64,000 nt of DNA from Enhydrobacter aerosaccus (GTDB taxonomy: Bacteria > Pseudomonadota > Alphaproteobacteria > Reyranellales > Reyranellaceae), in the NCBI RefSeq assembly GCF_900167455.1, contig NZ_FUWJ01000010.1:158817-222816 (forward strand), written 5' to 3'. A program made the position numbers and the translations under genes. Every line of letters starts with the position of its first letter. The stretch's first letter is position 1. Of this stretch, positions 51,028 to 58,585 are shown one piece after another. A model generated the notes under the pieces. That model made no database searches, was not told the origin of the DNA, and saw only the letters and a program-made list of their open reading frames with translations.

Positions 51028-52055
51028 CAGGGCAGGCTCGGCTTGGCGATGTAGGCGTCCGTCATCACCTCGGCTGCGGGGATGATCCTGGGAATCTGAT
51101 CGCCCTCCTTGAGGAAGCCGATCATCTGATCCCAGATCGCCGGACTCATCCACAGCAAGCCGTTCTTCTTCGTGTCATCGCTCTGGAACAACGGGTTCTG
51201 CAGCTTGAAGCGCCATTTGAGCTTGTTCACATCCTCGATCTGGCCGGGGAATTTGGCCAGCAGCTCGGCCGATTCGTCGGGATGATCGATGACGTACTGC
51301 ATTCCCTTGGCGACGGCGCTCAGATAGTGCCGCACCAGTTCGGGATTCTTCTTCAGGAGATCGGTGGAGGTGAAGATGACGTCGGTATAGGCGGGGATGC
51401 CATAGTCGGCGAAGCGCATGGCCTTCCAGCTCTTGCCCTTCACCGTCGGCGGCGCGTCGGGCTTCGCGGCTTCCTGCTCGATCTGGTAGGTCTGGTTCAC
51501 GACCCAGCCGGAGAAGAAGTCGATCTTGCCGACCATCAACGGTTCGACGGTCGCATTGACCTGCACCAGCTTCACCTTGCTCTCGTCGACGCCGTTCTTC
51601 TTGGTGAAGGCATGGAACATGAACTCGGAACCGGCTTGCACGCCGACCGTCTTGCCTTCCATGTCCTTGGGCTTCGGGGCCGGCGCGTCGGGCGCTGCGA
51701 TGCTGAGATAGGCCGAGGGAGCCTGCTGGAACAGAGTGCCGACCGCGACCACGTCGACAGGATCCTTGGCGAGCCGCGCTGACACCAGCATCATGCCGTT
51801 GGTCGCCAACCCGAACTGGGCCTGGCCGACGGCGACGATGGGGATCGGATTCTTGCCCGGACCGCCATCGACGGTCTTGTGGTCGATCCCCTCTTCCTTG
51901 AAGAAGCCCTTGGCCTCGGCGATCAGGATCGGCGCATATTCGCCAATGCGCAGCCAGCCAAGTTGCGTGACCACAGGCTGCTGGGCATTGGCTTCGAAGG
52001 TCCAAAGGCCGGCGACGGCCGCCGCAACGACAGATAAACGACTCGCGAGTCCCAT
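51027..52055 (-). CDS. ABC transporter substrate-binding protein (NMT1/THI5-SsuA-like)
   Basis: A 342-residue periplasmic receptor. A signal peptide (MGLASRLSVVAAAVAGLWTF, cleavage near ANAQQ) starts at ATG 52055, with GGGGAAG upstream. The mature part reads TQLGWLRIGEYAPILIAEAKGFFKEEGID, the hallmark of SsuA/NMT1-type receptors, then GQAQFGLATNGMML and GKTVGVQAGSEFMFHAF. The upstream gene is purC, 145 bp away. It is the first gene of the importer-oxygenase operon; the ligand may be a sulfonate, aminopyrimidine or other small compound. Confidence 0.9.
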   Translation of the reverse strand: MGLASRLSVVAAAVAGLWTFEANAQQPVVTQLGWLRIGEYAPILIAEAKGFFKEEGIDHKTVDGGPGKNPIPIVAVGQAQFGLATNGMMLVSARLAKDPVDVVAVGTLFQQAPSAYLSIAAPDAPAPKPKDMEGKTVGVQAGSEFMFHAFTKKNGVDESKVKLVQVNATVEPLMVGKIDFFSGWVVNQTYQIEQEAAKPDAPPTVKGKSWKAMRFADYGIPAYTDVIFTSTDLLKKNPELVRHYLSAVAKGMQYVIDHPDESAELLAKFPGQIEDVNKLKWRFKLQNPLFQSDDTKKNGLLWMSPAIWDQMIGFLKEGDQIPRIIPAAEVMTDAYIAKPSLP

Positions 52056-52200
52056 TGCGTCTTCCCCACGCGACTTCCACAACGATTCGCAAACGCAGTC
52101 GCGATATCGCTGCAAATGTCGTGCCGGACGAAGGCAGCCTATGTCCGCACTGCGGTCTGGGAAGCGCCCTCCCGTCCGTTACGTCGCGGCCTGACGCCGC

Positions 52201-53118
52201 TCAGGCTAACCCGAGGGCGTCGCCCGTCAGCCGCCGATAAGCCTCCAGGTATCGTTTGCTCGTGGCATCGACCACTTCCGGAGGCAATTTCGGCGCCGGC
52301 GCATCCCCGTTCCAGCGTCCGGCATGGCGCTCTACATCGAGCCAGTCGCGCAGCGGCTGCTTGTCGAAGCTCGGTTGCGGCCTGCCCGGCTGGTAGCCGT
52401 CAGCCGGCCAGAAGCGCGAGCTGTCGGGCGTCATGACTTCATCGATCAGAATGATCTCGCCCGCCTTCGTGCGCCCGAATTCGAACTTGGTATCGGCGAT
52501 GATGATGCCCCGTGCCGCGGCGACATCCCGCCCCTTGGTGTAGACGAGGCGGGTCAGCCGCTCGAGCTCCGCGGTCACGTCGGCTCCCAGGATCTCGCGC
52601 ATCCGCCCCACGGTGATGTTCTCGTCGTGGCCGCTTTCGGCCTTGGTCGCGGGACTGAAGATCGGCGGATCGAGGCGTCCACTTTCCTGCAGGCCGGCGG
52701 GCAGCTTCTCGCCGGCAAGCGTCCCGCTCGTGGCGTATTCCCGCCACGCCGAGCCCGACAGGTAGCCGCGGATCACGCATTCGATCGGGAATACCGTGCC
52801 CCGGCGGCACAGCATGGCACGACCGAGCAACGCCTCGCGGTGCCCGGCAAGGGCCGGCACCCGGGCGATGATGTCGTCGGCTTCGGCCGAGATCATGTGA
52901 TGACGGACGAGCCCCTCGAGCTGGCGAAACCACCAGGCGCTGACCTGCGTGAGAACGGCCCCCTTCATGGGGATCGGTTCCGCCATCACCACGTCGTAGG
53001 CGCTTACGCGGTCGGTCGCCACCAGCAGGAGCCGGTCGGCATCGACTTCGTAGACGTCCCGCACCTTGCCTCGGGCGATCCGCTTGAGCGGCAGATCGCT
53101 CGTCGTCATCAGCATCAT
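52201..53118 (-). CDS. purC: Phosphoribosylaminoimidazole-succinocarboxamide synthase
   Basis: A 305-residue SAICAR synthetase of purine synthesis, which joins CAIR and aspartate using ATP. It has RIARGKVRDVYEVDADRLLLVATDRVSAYD, ECVIRGYLSGSAWREY, FSPATKAESGHDENI and the metal/ATP region GIIIADTKFEFG and LIDEVMTPDSSRFWPAD. The length matches the longer, yeast-like form (about 300) rather than the 237-residue E. coli form; a second shorter PurC may exist elsewhere in the genome. Only one base separates it from the CMD gene upstream. The methionine start has alternatives at the first residues (MMLM). Confidence 0.95.
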   Translation of the reverse strand: MMLMTTSDLPLKRIARGKVRDVYEVDADRLLLVATDRVSAYDVVMAEPIPMKGAVLTQVSAWWFRQLEGLVRHHMISAEADDIIARVPALAGHREALLGRAMLCRRGTVFPIECVIRGYLSGSAWREYATSGTLAGEKLPAGLQESGRLDPPIFSPATKAESGHDENITVGRMREILGADVTAELERLTRLVYTKGRDVAAARGIIIADTKFEFGRTKAGEIILIDEVMTPDSSRFWPADGYQPGRPQPSFDKQPLRDWLDVERHAGRWNGDAPAPKLPPEVVDATSKRYLEAYRRLTGDALGLA

Positions 53119-53119
53119 G

Positions 53120-53512
53120 TTATTTCTCGTTCCTCATCTCGTGGAACACTTCCTTGGCCGTGAGCATTGCCTCACGCACCGACGGAAGACCGATATAGCC
53201 GCACAAATGCATCAGCGCCTCGGACAATTCGTCCTCGGTCCAGCCGGTATTGCGCGCCATGCGCAGGTGGATCGCCAGCTCCGGCCAGCGCGCCTGCGCG
53301 GTATCTGAGATGACGCAGATCAGCGCTTTCGTCTTGAGATCGAGGCCGGGTCGTGACCAGAGCATGCCGAACACGGCTTCCCGCGCATAGTCGCCGAACT
53401 TCTGCATCATCGGATCGTCGTAGACCGTCTTGGCCATCTTGTCGGCCGTAGCCGACCCCATGAGCTGACGGCGGATCTCGGTACCCTTCTTGTAGTACTC
53501 GCTCTCGGCCAT
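53120..53512 (-). CDS. Carboxymuconolactone decarboxylase family protein
   Basis: A 130-residue CMD-domain protein. The core is SRPGLDLKTKALICVISDTAQ and PELAIHLRMARNTGWTEDELSEALMHLCGYIGLP, as in 4-carboxymuconolactone decarboxylases (PcaC-like). The N-terminus YYKKGTEIRRQLMGSATADK is also typical of this group. GGAGGAA stands ahead of the ATG. It is co-transcribed with purC by spacing, with no metabolic link evident. The divergent region of 166 bp leads to a set of small unknown genes. Confidence 0.88.
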   Translation of the reverse strand: MAESEYYKKGTEIRRQLMGSATADKMAKTVYDDPMMQKFGDYAREAVFGMLWSRPGLDLKTKALICVISDTAQARWPELAIHLRMARNTGWTEDELSEALMHLCGYIGLPSVREAMLTAKEVFHEMRNEK

Positions 53513-53678
53513 GTTTCCTCCTTGTGCCCTTCCTCGATGGAAGGCGCTTGCCGCGAAATCGGCAAACCTATGAAAAGCCGCCGATTCCCTATGAGAGGCC
53601 TACACCCGCCGGCCGCCGCCTGTCTCGAATTCATATGGCCCGAAGCTCTAATTGTCCGGCGTCGGCGGAGATTTCTCC

Positions 53679-53912
53679 ATGACGTATGTGACATTGCTGG
53701 TGCAGACGGCGCTGATCGCGTCCGTCTTTCTGGCTGGCCTCGCCACATCGGCGGATCACCGAATCGAATCCCGATCCGTACCGTGGATTGCGGTGTCCAG
53801 CCCTGTCCCTTCGGCCTCCCACCAAGCCAGCAGGCTGCACTGCCGGCTTTACTTCGGCTGCGCGCCCGAAGCCCGGTCCCTCGGAGAGTCGCCCGCCCTG
53901 CAAAAGGAGTAA
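53679..53912 (+). CDS. Small exported or membrane protein of unknown function
   Basis: A 77-residue frame starting MTYVTLLVQTALIASVFLAG, a likely signal anchor, followed by a serine- and arginine-rich tail with two cysteines (LHCRLYFGCAPEA). GGAG lies 8 bp before the ATG. The next gene follows after 3 bp with its own ribosome site, which supports real coding. No family was recognised. Confidence 0.45.
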   Translation: MTYVTLLVQTALIASVFLAGLATSADHRIESRSVPWIAVSSPVPSASHQASRLHCRLYFGCAPEARSLGESPALQKE

Positions 53913-53915
53913 TCC

Positions 53916-54383
53916 GTGTCTCTCACCCTCGTTCTGGAAGCTCAACCTCCGTCTCCCTCGGCGCTCGCAAGACGCGTCAGCGTCACCGCCGTGGATCGCG
54001 TGATAGCCGTGACCCACTTGCCCGCGCGCGCCCGTGCGGCGGTCATCGGGCGCCATACCTTGCCATTCGTGATCGCGCTTATGGATCGCGGCTGCGCCTG
54101 CGTGCGCAGCCTGCGCCCCGACGTCGCGATGCCGGACTGCGAAGCGGTCGACCTCGCCTGGATCGTCGATGTCGCAAGCGAACCGGAACTCGACTGGGCC
54201 CTCGAAGCAGCCCGGCGTCGCACCGGCGGCAAGGGCCGCGTCGTCGTGGAAGGCTCGGGTTGCCTCAGCTGTCGCGCCATCGAGCGCCGCGCTCGAACGG
54301 CCAGGCTCGATGTCATCTCGTTCGACCATCGGGCGCAACGTGTCGTTCTCGCAGCCACGACACCTCTGGCCATGGCGGCCTGA
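53916..54383 (+). CDS. Hypothetical cysteine-containing protein
   Basis: A 155-residue protein starting at GTG 53916 with AAAAGGAG about 6 bp upstream. It reads VIAVTHLPARARAAVIGRHTLPFVIALMDRGCACVRSLRP, an alternating hydrophobic pattern, then EAVDLAWIVDVASEPELDWAL and a central GRVVVEGSGCLSCRAIERRA with a CxxC pair, ending in the AVVLA-type strand RVVLAATTPLAMAA. The CAC and CLSC cysteines may bind metal or act in redox. No domain was recognised. It overlaps nothing; the following gene starts one base after its stop. Confidence 0.55.
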   Translation: MSLTLVLEAQPPSPSALARRVSVTAVDRVIAVTHLPARARAAVIGRHTLPFVIALMDRGCACVRSLRPDVAMPDCEAVDLAWIVDVASEPELDWALEAARRRTGGKGRVVVEGSGCLSCRAIERRARTARLDVISFDHRAQRVVLAATTPLAMAA

Positions 54384-54605
54384 ATGCGCGTGTCTTCGAC
54401 CCTCCAGCCGGTCGGCCTCCAGAGATTTCCCGCCCTCGTCCGGACGATCGCGCACGCGATCGTTCTCCTGACCTGTGGCGTGATCGCGATAACCTCGGTC
54501 GTGGCGATCCGCCACGGCGTGTTCGAGTATTTCCACGGCAATGCCGACATCGTCCGGCAGCTGGCCAGCCCGCTCGTCGCTGACGAGGATCACACCAGCC
54601 GGTAG
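54384..54605 (+). CDS. Small single-helix membrane protein of unknown function
   Basis: A 73-residue frame whose ATG follows the preceding stop directly (TGAATG), a strong sign of coupling. Residues about 18-44 are hydrophobic (VRTIAHAIVLLTCGVIAITS and VVAIRHGVFEYF), leaving a charged C-terminus. Its end overlaps the 3' end of convergent kdpE by 16 bp. No family recognised. The three small genes 53679-54605 form one probable operon of unknown role. Confidence 0.5.
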   Translation: MRVSSTLQPVGLQRFPALVRTIAHAIVLLTCGVIAITSVVAIRHGVFEYFHGNADIVRQLASPLVADEDHTSR

Positions 54606-55273
54606 CCGATGCCGGGTTCCGTCAGCACGTGCCGCGGTGCTGACGGATCGGCCTCGATTTTCTGACGCAGCTGGCGGACATAGACCCGCAGATATTGCGG
54701 ATCGACCGATTCGTCATGCCACACCTCCCGCAGCAGGTGCTTGTGCGTCAGCACTTTGCCGGCATGGATCACGAGCTGTTCGAGGATGTCGTATTCCTTG
54801 GGCGAGAGTTTCACATCCTCGCCACTGCGCTTCACCAGGCGGCGCACCAGATCGACACTGAGATCGTCGCTGGCGAAGCTGCGCTCCGCTCCCTGCTGCT
54901 GCAGACGATGGCGCAGCGCCGCCCGGATGCGGGCCATGAGCTCGTCCGCTCCGAACGGCTTGGTCACATAGTCGTCCGCCCCGGCATCGAGAGCGGTCAC
55001 CTTGGCGGCCTCGTCACCACGGCTCGAGAGCACCACGATCGGCACCGGTGCAACGGCGCGGATCTTGCCCAGAAGCTCGAGCCCGTCGATGTCGGGCAGG
55101 CCGAGATCGAGCAGCACGAGATCGGGGCGATAGTGACGGAGCGCCGTCAAGGCCTCGCCCCCGGTCGCAGCTTCCTGCGTGCGGTAGTCGTGGGCGCCGA
55201 GCGTCGTGCGCAGCAGCCGCCGGATCGGCGGCTCGTCCTCGACGATGAGGATCACCGCGGCGTCGCCGGTCAT
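54590..55273 (-). CDS. kdpE: KdpE response regulator
   Basis: A 227-residue OmpR-type regulator. The receiver domain starts AAVILIVEDEPPIRRLLRTTL and has the phospho-acceptor aspartate in VLLDLGLPDIDG, the conserved serine region VVLSSRGDEAAK and DDYVTKPFGADEL. The winged-helix domain begins near 130 with KLSPKEYDILEQLVIHAGKV, and ends YVRQLRQKIEADP and EPGIGYRLV. It overlaps the kdpD stop by 4 bp (ATGA). Phosphorylated by KdpD, it activates kdpFABC under potassium limitation. Confidence 0.93.
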   Translation of the reverse strand: MTGDAAVILIVEDEPPIRRLLRTTLGAHDYRTQEAATGGEALTALRHYRPDLVLLDLGLPDIDGLELLGKIRAVAPVPIVVLSSRGDEAAKVTALDAGADDYVTKPFGADELMARIRAALRHRLQQQGAERSFASDDLSVDLVRRLVKRSGEDVKLSPKEYDILEQLVIHAGKVLTHKHLLREVWHDESVDPQYLRVYVRQLRQKIEADPSAPRHVLTEPGIGYRLV

Positions 55274-57954
55274 GTCGATAACGGATAGGTCACGATGAAC
55301 TCCGCCCCCGTGCGGTCAGTCCGGTTGCGCACCGCGACCGCGCCGCCTTGAACTTCGACGAAGCCCTTGGCTATGGCCAGGCCCAGGCCGGTGCCAGCGC
55401 GGCGCCGATCGCCGTCGTCGGCGCGATAGAATTTGTCGAAGAGACGGTCAAGAGCCCCCTCGGCGATGCCCGGACCTTCGTCCCGCACGACGATCTCGAC
55501 CACGCCGCCAATCCGCTTGGCGGATATCTCGATGCGACCACCGGCGGGAGAGTATTTCCCGGCATTGTCCAGGATGTTGAAAAGCGCCTGCTCCGCCAGC
55601 ACGAAATCCAGCGACAGGGACGGCAGGCCCGCTTCGACCGACGAGGCGACGACCCGATCCTTGAGCAGCGGCATGGCGCGCCGCAACGTCGTCGAGACGA
55701 GATCTCCCACCTCCACCGGTTCGCGCTTGGGCACGATCACGCCGGCATCGAGCCGCGTCATGTCGAGCAGATTGCCGACGAACCGATCGAGACGCTCGGC
55801 CTCGGTCAGGGCGGTCGACAGCAATTCGTCCCGGGTCGCCTCGTCATAACGCTCGCGAAAGCTTCTGAGGCTCGACAGCGATCCGATGATCGAGGCCAGG
55901 GGTGTGCGAAGGTCGTGCGAGACAGAGGTGAGCATCGCGGAGCGCAACCGCTCGCGCTCGGCGCCGATCCGGGCCTGGTCGATGTCGGCGGCGAGAACGA
56001 CGCGTTCGATCGCGACGGCAGCCTGATTGCCGACGGCCTCGAGCAGCCGACGCTCCGAGGCGCTCAACTCGCGGGCGTCGCCGGTCGGCAGGATGCCCAC
56101 GACGCCGATCGGCGCGCGGCTGGTGCGAATGGGCACGAACAGCCAGCGACCGCCGGGCAGCGTGTCGGTGCCCTTTCCGGTAGGCCGATCCGAATCCCAG
56201 CACCAGCGGGCTGCGGCAAGGTCCGCATCCGTGAATTCACTGTCGGGCGGGAAAGCCGCCCGCAGCGTCAGCCGGCCACCTTCCTTGGGGCTGCGGTCCG
56301 GCATCAGGATCGCGACCTCGGCATTGAGCAACCGGGCCAGGTGCGTCACGACGATCCACAGCAGGTCGTCGAGATCGATGACGCCCGCGATCTTGCGGCT
56401 GAAGGCATAAAGGTCGGCGGTCGTCCGGGCCTCGCGCCGCGCCGCCTGCGCCTGGGCGCGCGTGCGCGTACCGAGGGCGCTTGCCGCCACCGCGACGAAC
56501 ATGAAGAAGAACAGGGCAACGACATTGGCCGGATCGGCGATCGTCAGGCGATAGAGCGGCGGCAGGAAGAAGAAATTGTAGGAAAGCACCGACAACGCCG
56601 CGACCCACAACGACGGCACCAGCCCGTGTCGCGCGGCTGCGACCAGCACGGGCACGACGTAGACGAGCGAGATGTTCGGGAGATTGATGTATGTATCGAT
56701 GAGGACTCCGACGGCGGTCGCGAGCGCCATCGTCAACAGCCCCTCGAAATACGGACCAATCGAGCGCGGCGCGCCCAGCAGCCAGTCGATCGGAGCGGCC
56801 ACCTCGGGCTTGTCCGACGACGGCGCCACCTCAACGACCAAGCCCGAGCCGCTGCGCACCAGCTCGTCCACGACCGAGCCGTGGCGCAATTCGAACCAGC
56901 GCGAGCGGCGCGACTTGCTAACCACGACGCGTGTCGCATTGCGCGAACGGGCGAAGGCGACGATCTCCTCCACCACGGTCCGGCCCGGCACGGTGACGAT
57001 CTCGGCATTGAGCTGGGCGGCGAGCTGCATGGCTTCGCCGAGGCGGGCCTGCTCGGCCTCGGTCAGCAGGCTGTGGCGCTGCGTCTCGACATAGAGGGCG
57101 ATGAGTTCGGCATCGAGGCTGTCGGCGGTGCGCTTGGCGGCACGGACCGTATTGACGGCATCAGGGCTGGGATCGAGACAGACGATCACCCGCTCGCCCG
57201 CAGCCCACGGGCCAGTGATCGCATGTTCGCGCATGTAGCTGCGCATCTGCTCGTCGACCCGCTCGGCCGTGCGTCGCAACGCAAGTTCGCGCAGGGCCGT
57301 GAGGTTGCCCGGCGAGAAATAGTGCTTGAGGGCACGCTGTGCCTGTTCGCGGACATAGACCTTGCCGGCACCCAATCGCGCAATCAGATCGGTCGGCGTG
57401 GTGTCCACCAATTCGACCTCGTCCGCTGCGTCGACGACCGAGTCCGGCACGGTCTCGCGCACGCGAATGCGGGTGATGCGTGCCACCACGTCGTTCAGAC
57501 TCTCGACGTGCTGCACGTTCATGGTCGAGTAGACGTCGATGCCGGCCGCCAGCAGCTCTTCGACATCGAGATAGCGTTTGGGATGACGACTGCCGGGTGC
57601 GTTGGTATGGGCAAGTTCGTCGACCAGCACCAGGGACGGGCGACGCCGCAGGATGGCATCGAGATCCATTTCCTCGAGCGTGCGGCCCTTGTACTCGACC
57701 TCGCGTCGCGGGATCACCTCGAGATCGGCCAGCTTGGCCTCGGTCTCAGCCCGGCCATGCGTCTCGACGACGCCCACCACCACATCCACGCCCTCGGTCT
57801 TGCGTCGATGGGCATCGGTCAGCATCTCGTAGGTCTTTCCGACGCCGGGCGCGGCGCCGAAGAAGATCTTGAACTTGCCGCGCGACTCCTTCTGCGCCGC
57901 CTTCAGCAGAGCGTCAGGCGACGGACGTGTGTCATCGGGAATGCCAGCCGCCAT
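55270..57954 (-). CDS. kdpD: KdpD sensor histidine kinase
   Basis: An 894-residue kinase of the Kdp system. The N-terminal KdpD domain (about 25-235) carries the Walker A GAAPGVGKTYEML and LVDELAHTNAPGSRH. A universal-stress-like domain (about 250-375) follows. Four membrane helices (DUF4118, about 405-500) include TMALATAVGVLIDTYINL. A GAF-like domain spans about 530-650. The phospho-acceptor histidine is in TSVSHDLRTPLASIIGSL, and the ATPase domain has NAGKYSPAGG and GTGLGLAIAKGFVEVQGG. It lies 15 bp after kdpC. It senses K+ and ionic strength. Confidence 0.95.
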   Translation of the reverse strand: MAAGIPDDTRPSPDALLKAAQKESRGKFKIFFGAAPGVGKTYEMLTDAHRRKTEGVDVVVGVVETHGRAETEAKLADLEVIPRREVEYKGRTLEEMDLDAILRRRPSLVLVDELAHTNAPGSRHPKRYLDVEELLAAGIDVYSTMNVQHVESLNDVVARITRIRVRETVPDSVVDAADEVELVDTTPTDLIARLGAGKVYVREQAQRALKHYFSPGNLTALRELALRRTAERVDEQMRSYMREHAITGPWAAGERVIVCLDPSPDAVNTVRAAKRTADSLDAELIALYVETQRHSLLTEAEQARLGEAMQLAAQLNAEIVTVPGRTVVEEIVAFARSRNATRVVVSKSRRSRWFELRHGSVVDELVRSGSGLVVEVAPSSDKPEVAAPIDWLLGAPRSIGPYFEGLLTMALATAVGVLIDTYINLPNISLVYVVPVLVAAARHGLVPSLWVAALSVLSYNFFFLPPLYRLTIADPANVVALFFFMFVAVAASALGTRTRAQAQAARREARTTADLYAFSRKIAGVIDLDDLLWIVVTHLARLLNAEVAILMPDRSPKEGGRLTLRAAFPPDSEFTDADLAAARWCWDSDRPTGKGTDTLPGGRWLFVPIRTSRAPIGVVGILPTGDARELSASERRLLEAVGNQAAVAIERVVLAADIDQARIGAERERLRSAMLTSVSHDLRTPLASIIGSLSSLRSFRERYDEATRDELLSTALTEAERLDRFVGNLLDMTRLDAGVIVPKREPVEVGDLVSTTLRRAMPLLKDRVVASSVEAGLPSLSLDFVLAEQALFNILDNAGKYSPAGGRIEISAKRIGGVVEIVVRDEGPGIAEGALDRLFDKFYRADDGDRRRAGTGLGLAIAKGFVEVQGGAVAVRNRTDRTGAEFIVTYPLST

Positions 57955-57969
57955 CGGGAAACAAAGATG

Positions 57970-58575
57970 TCATCGCCCCGCCAGAGCGTCGAGCGCCATG
58001 TTCAGCCGAAGCACGTTCACGCTGGGCTCACCGATCACCCCCAGGAAGCGGCCTTCGGTCTGCGCCGCCACCAGCTCGCGCAGCCGCTGCTGCGGAAGAC
58101 CGCGCTCCTTGGCGACGCGTGGCACTTGGAACAGCGCCGCTGCCGGTGAGATATCCGGATCGAGGCCGCTCGCGGACGTCGTCACCAGATCGACCGGGAT
58201 CGGGGCGCCGGGATTCTCGGCCTTCAACTTCTCGACGTCGCCCTGGACGCGCTCCATCAGCGCCTTGGATGTCGGCCCGGCATTGCTGCCGGCAGAGTTG
58301 GCGGCATTGTAGGGTGCGGCAATGGTCTTGGTCGGATCCTTGGGATCGGTGTCGGTGGTGGCCGACGGCCGGCCATGGAAATAGCCCGGCTTCTCGAAGT
58401 TCTGACCGATCAGCTCCGAGCCGATCACCTTGCCGCCCTTCTCGATCAGGCTGCCATTGGCCTGACGCGGAAACAGCGCCTGGGCGATGCCCGTCATGGC
58501 GAGCGGATAGGCAAGGCCGGTCAGGACCGTGAACAGCACGATCATGACGATGGCGGGTCGAAGTTCTTTCAACAT
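57970..58575 (-). CDS. kdpC: Potassium-transporting ATPase subunit C
   Basis: A 201-residue single-span subunit. The anchor (about residues 8-30) reads AIVMIVLFTVLTGLAYPLAM. Conserved pieces are GQNFEKPGYFHGRPSAT, YNAANSAGSNAGPTS and the C-terminal GLDPDISPAAALFQVPRVA and VNVLRLNMALDAL. The start is ATG 58575 with GAGGAT upstream; the frame is open a few codons further. It stabilises the KdpFABC complex and raises ATP affinity. The gene lies 10 bp after kdpB. Confidence 0.95.
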   Translation of the reverse strand: MLKELRPAIVMIVLFTVLTGLAYPLAMTGIAQALFPRQANGSLIEKGGKVIGSELIGQNFEKPGYFHGRPSATTDTDPKDPTKTIAAPYNAANSAGSNAGPTSKALMERVQGDVEKLKAENPGAPIPVDLVTTSASGLDPDISPAAALFQVPRVAKERGLPQQRLRELVAAQTEGRFLGVIGEPSVNVLRLNMALDALAGR

Positions 58576-58585
58576 GGATCGATCC

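Noticed and set aside
48387..52055. Call as a taurine (TauABCD) operon
   Set aside because: The oxygenase is of the isopenicillin-N-synthase type, not TauD, and the receptor is only family-level SsuA/NMT1-like.
53631..54593. A 320-codon minus-strand frame across the small-gene region
   Set aside because: His/Arg/Asp-rich shadow without ribosome site; plus-strand genes have ribosome sites and tight spacing.
55348..58149. A 933-codon open frame on the plus strand
   Set aside because: Entirely antisense to kdpD and kdpC, with His/Gln/Arg-rich composition and no domain.
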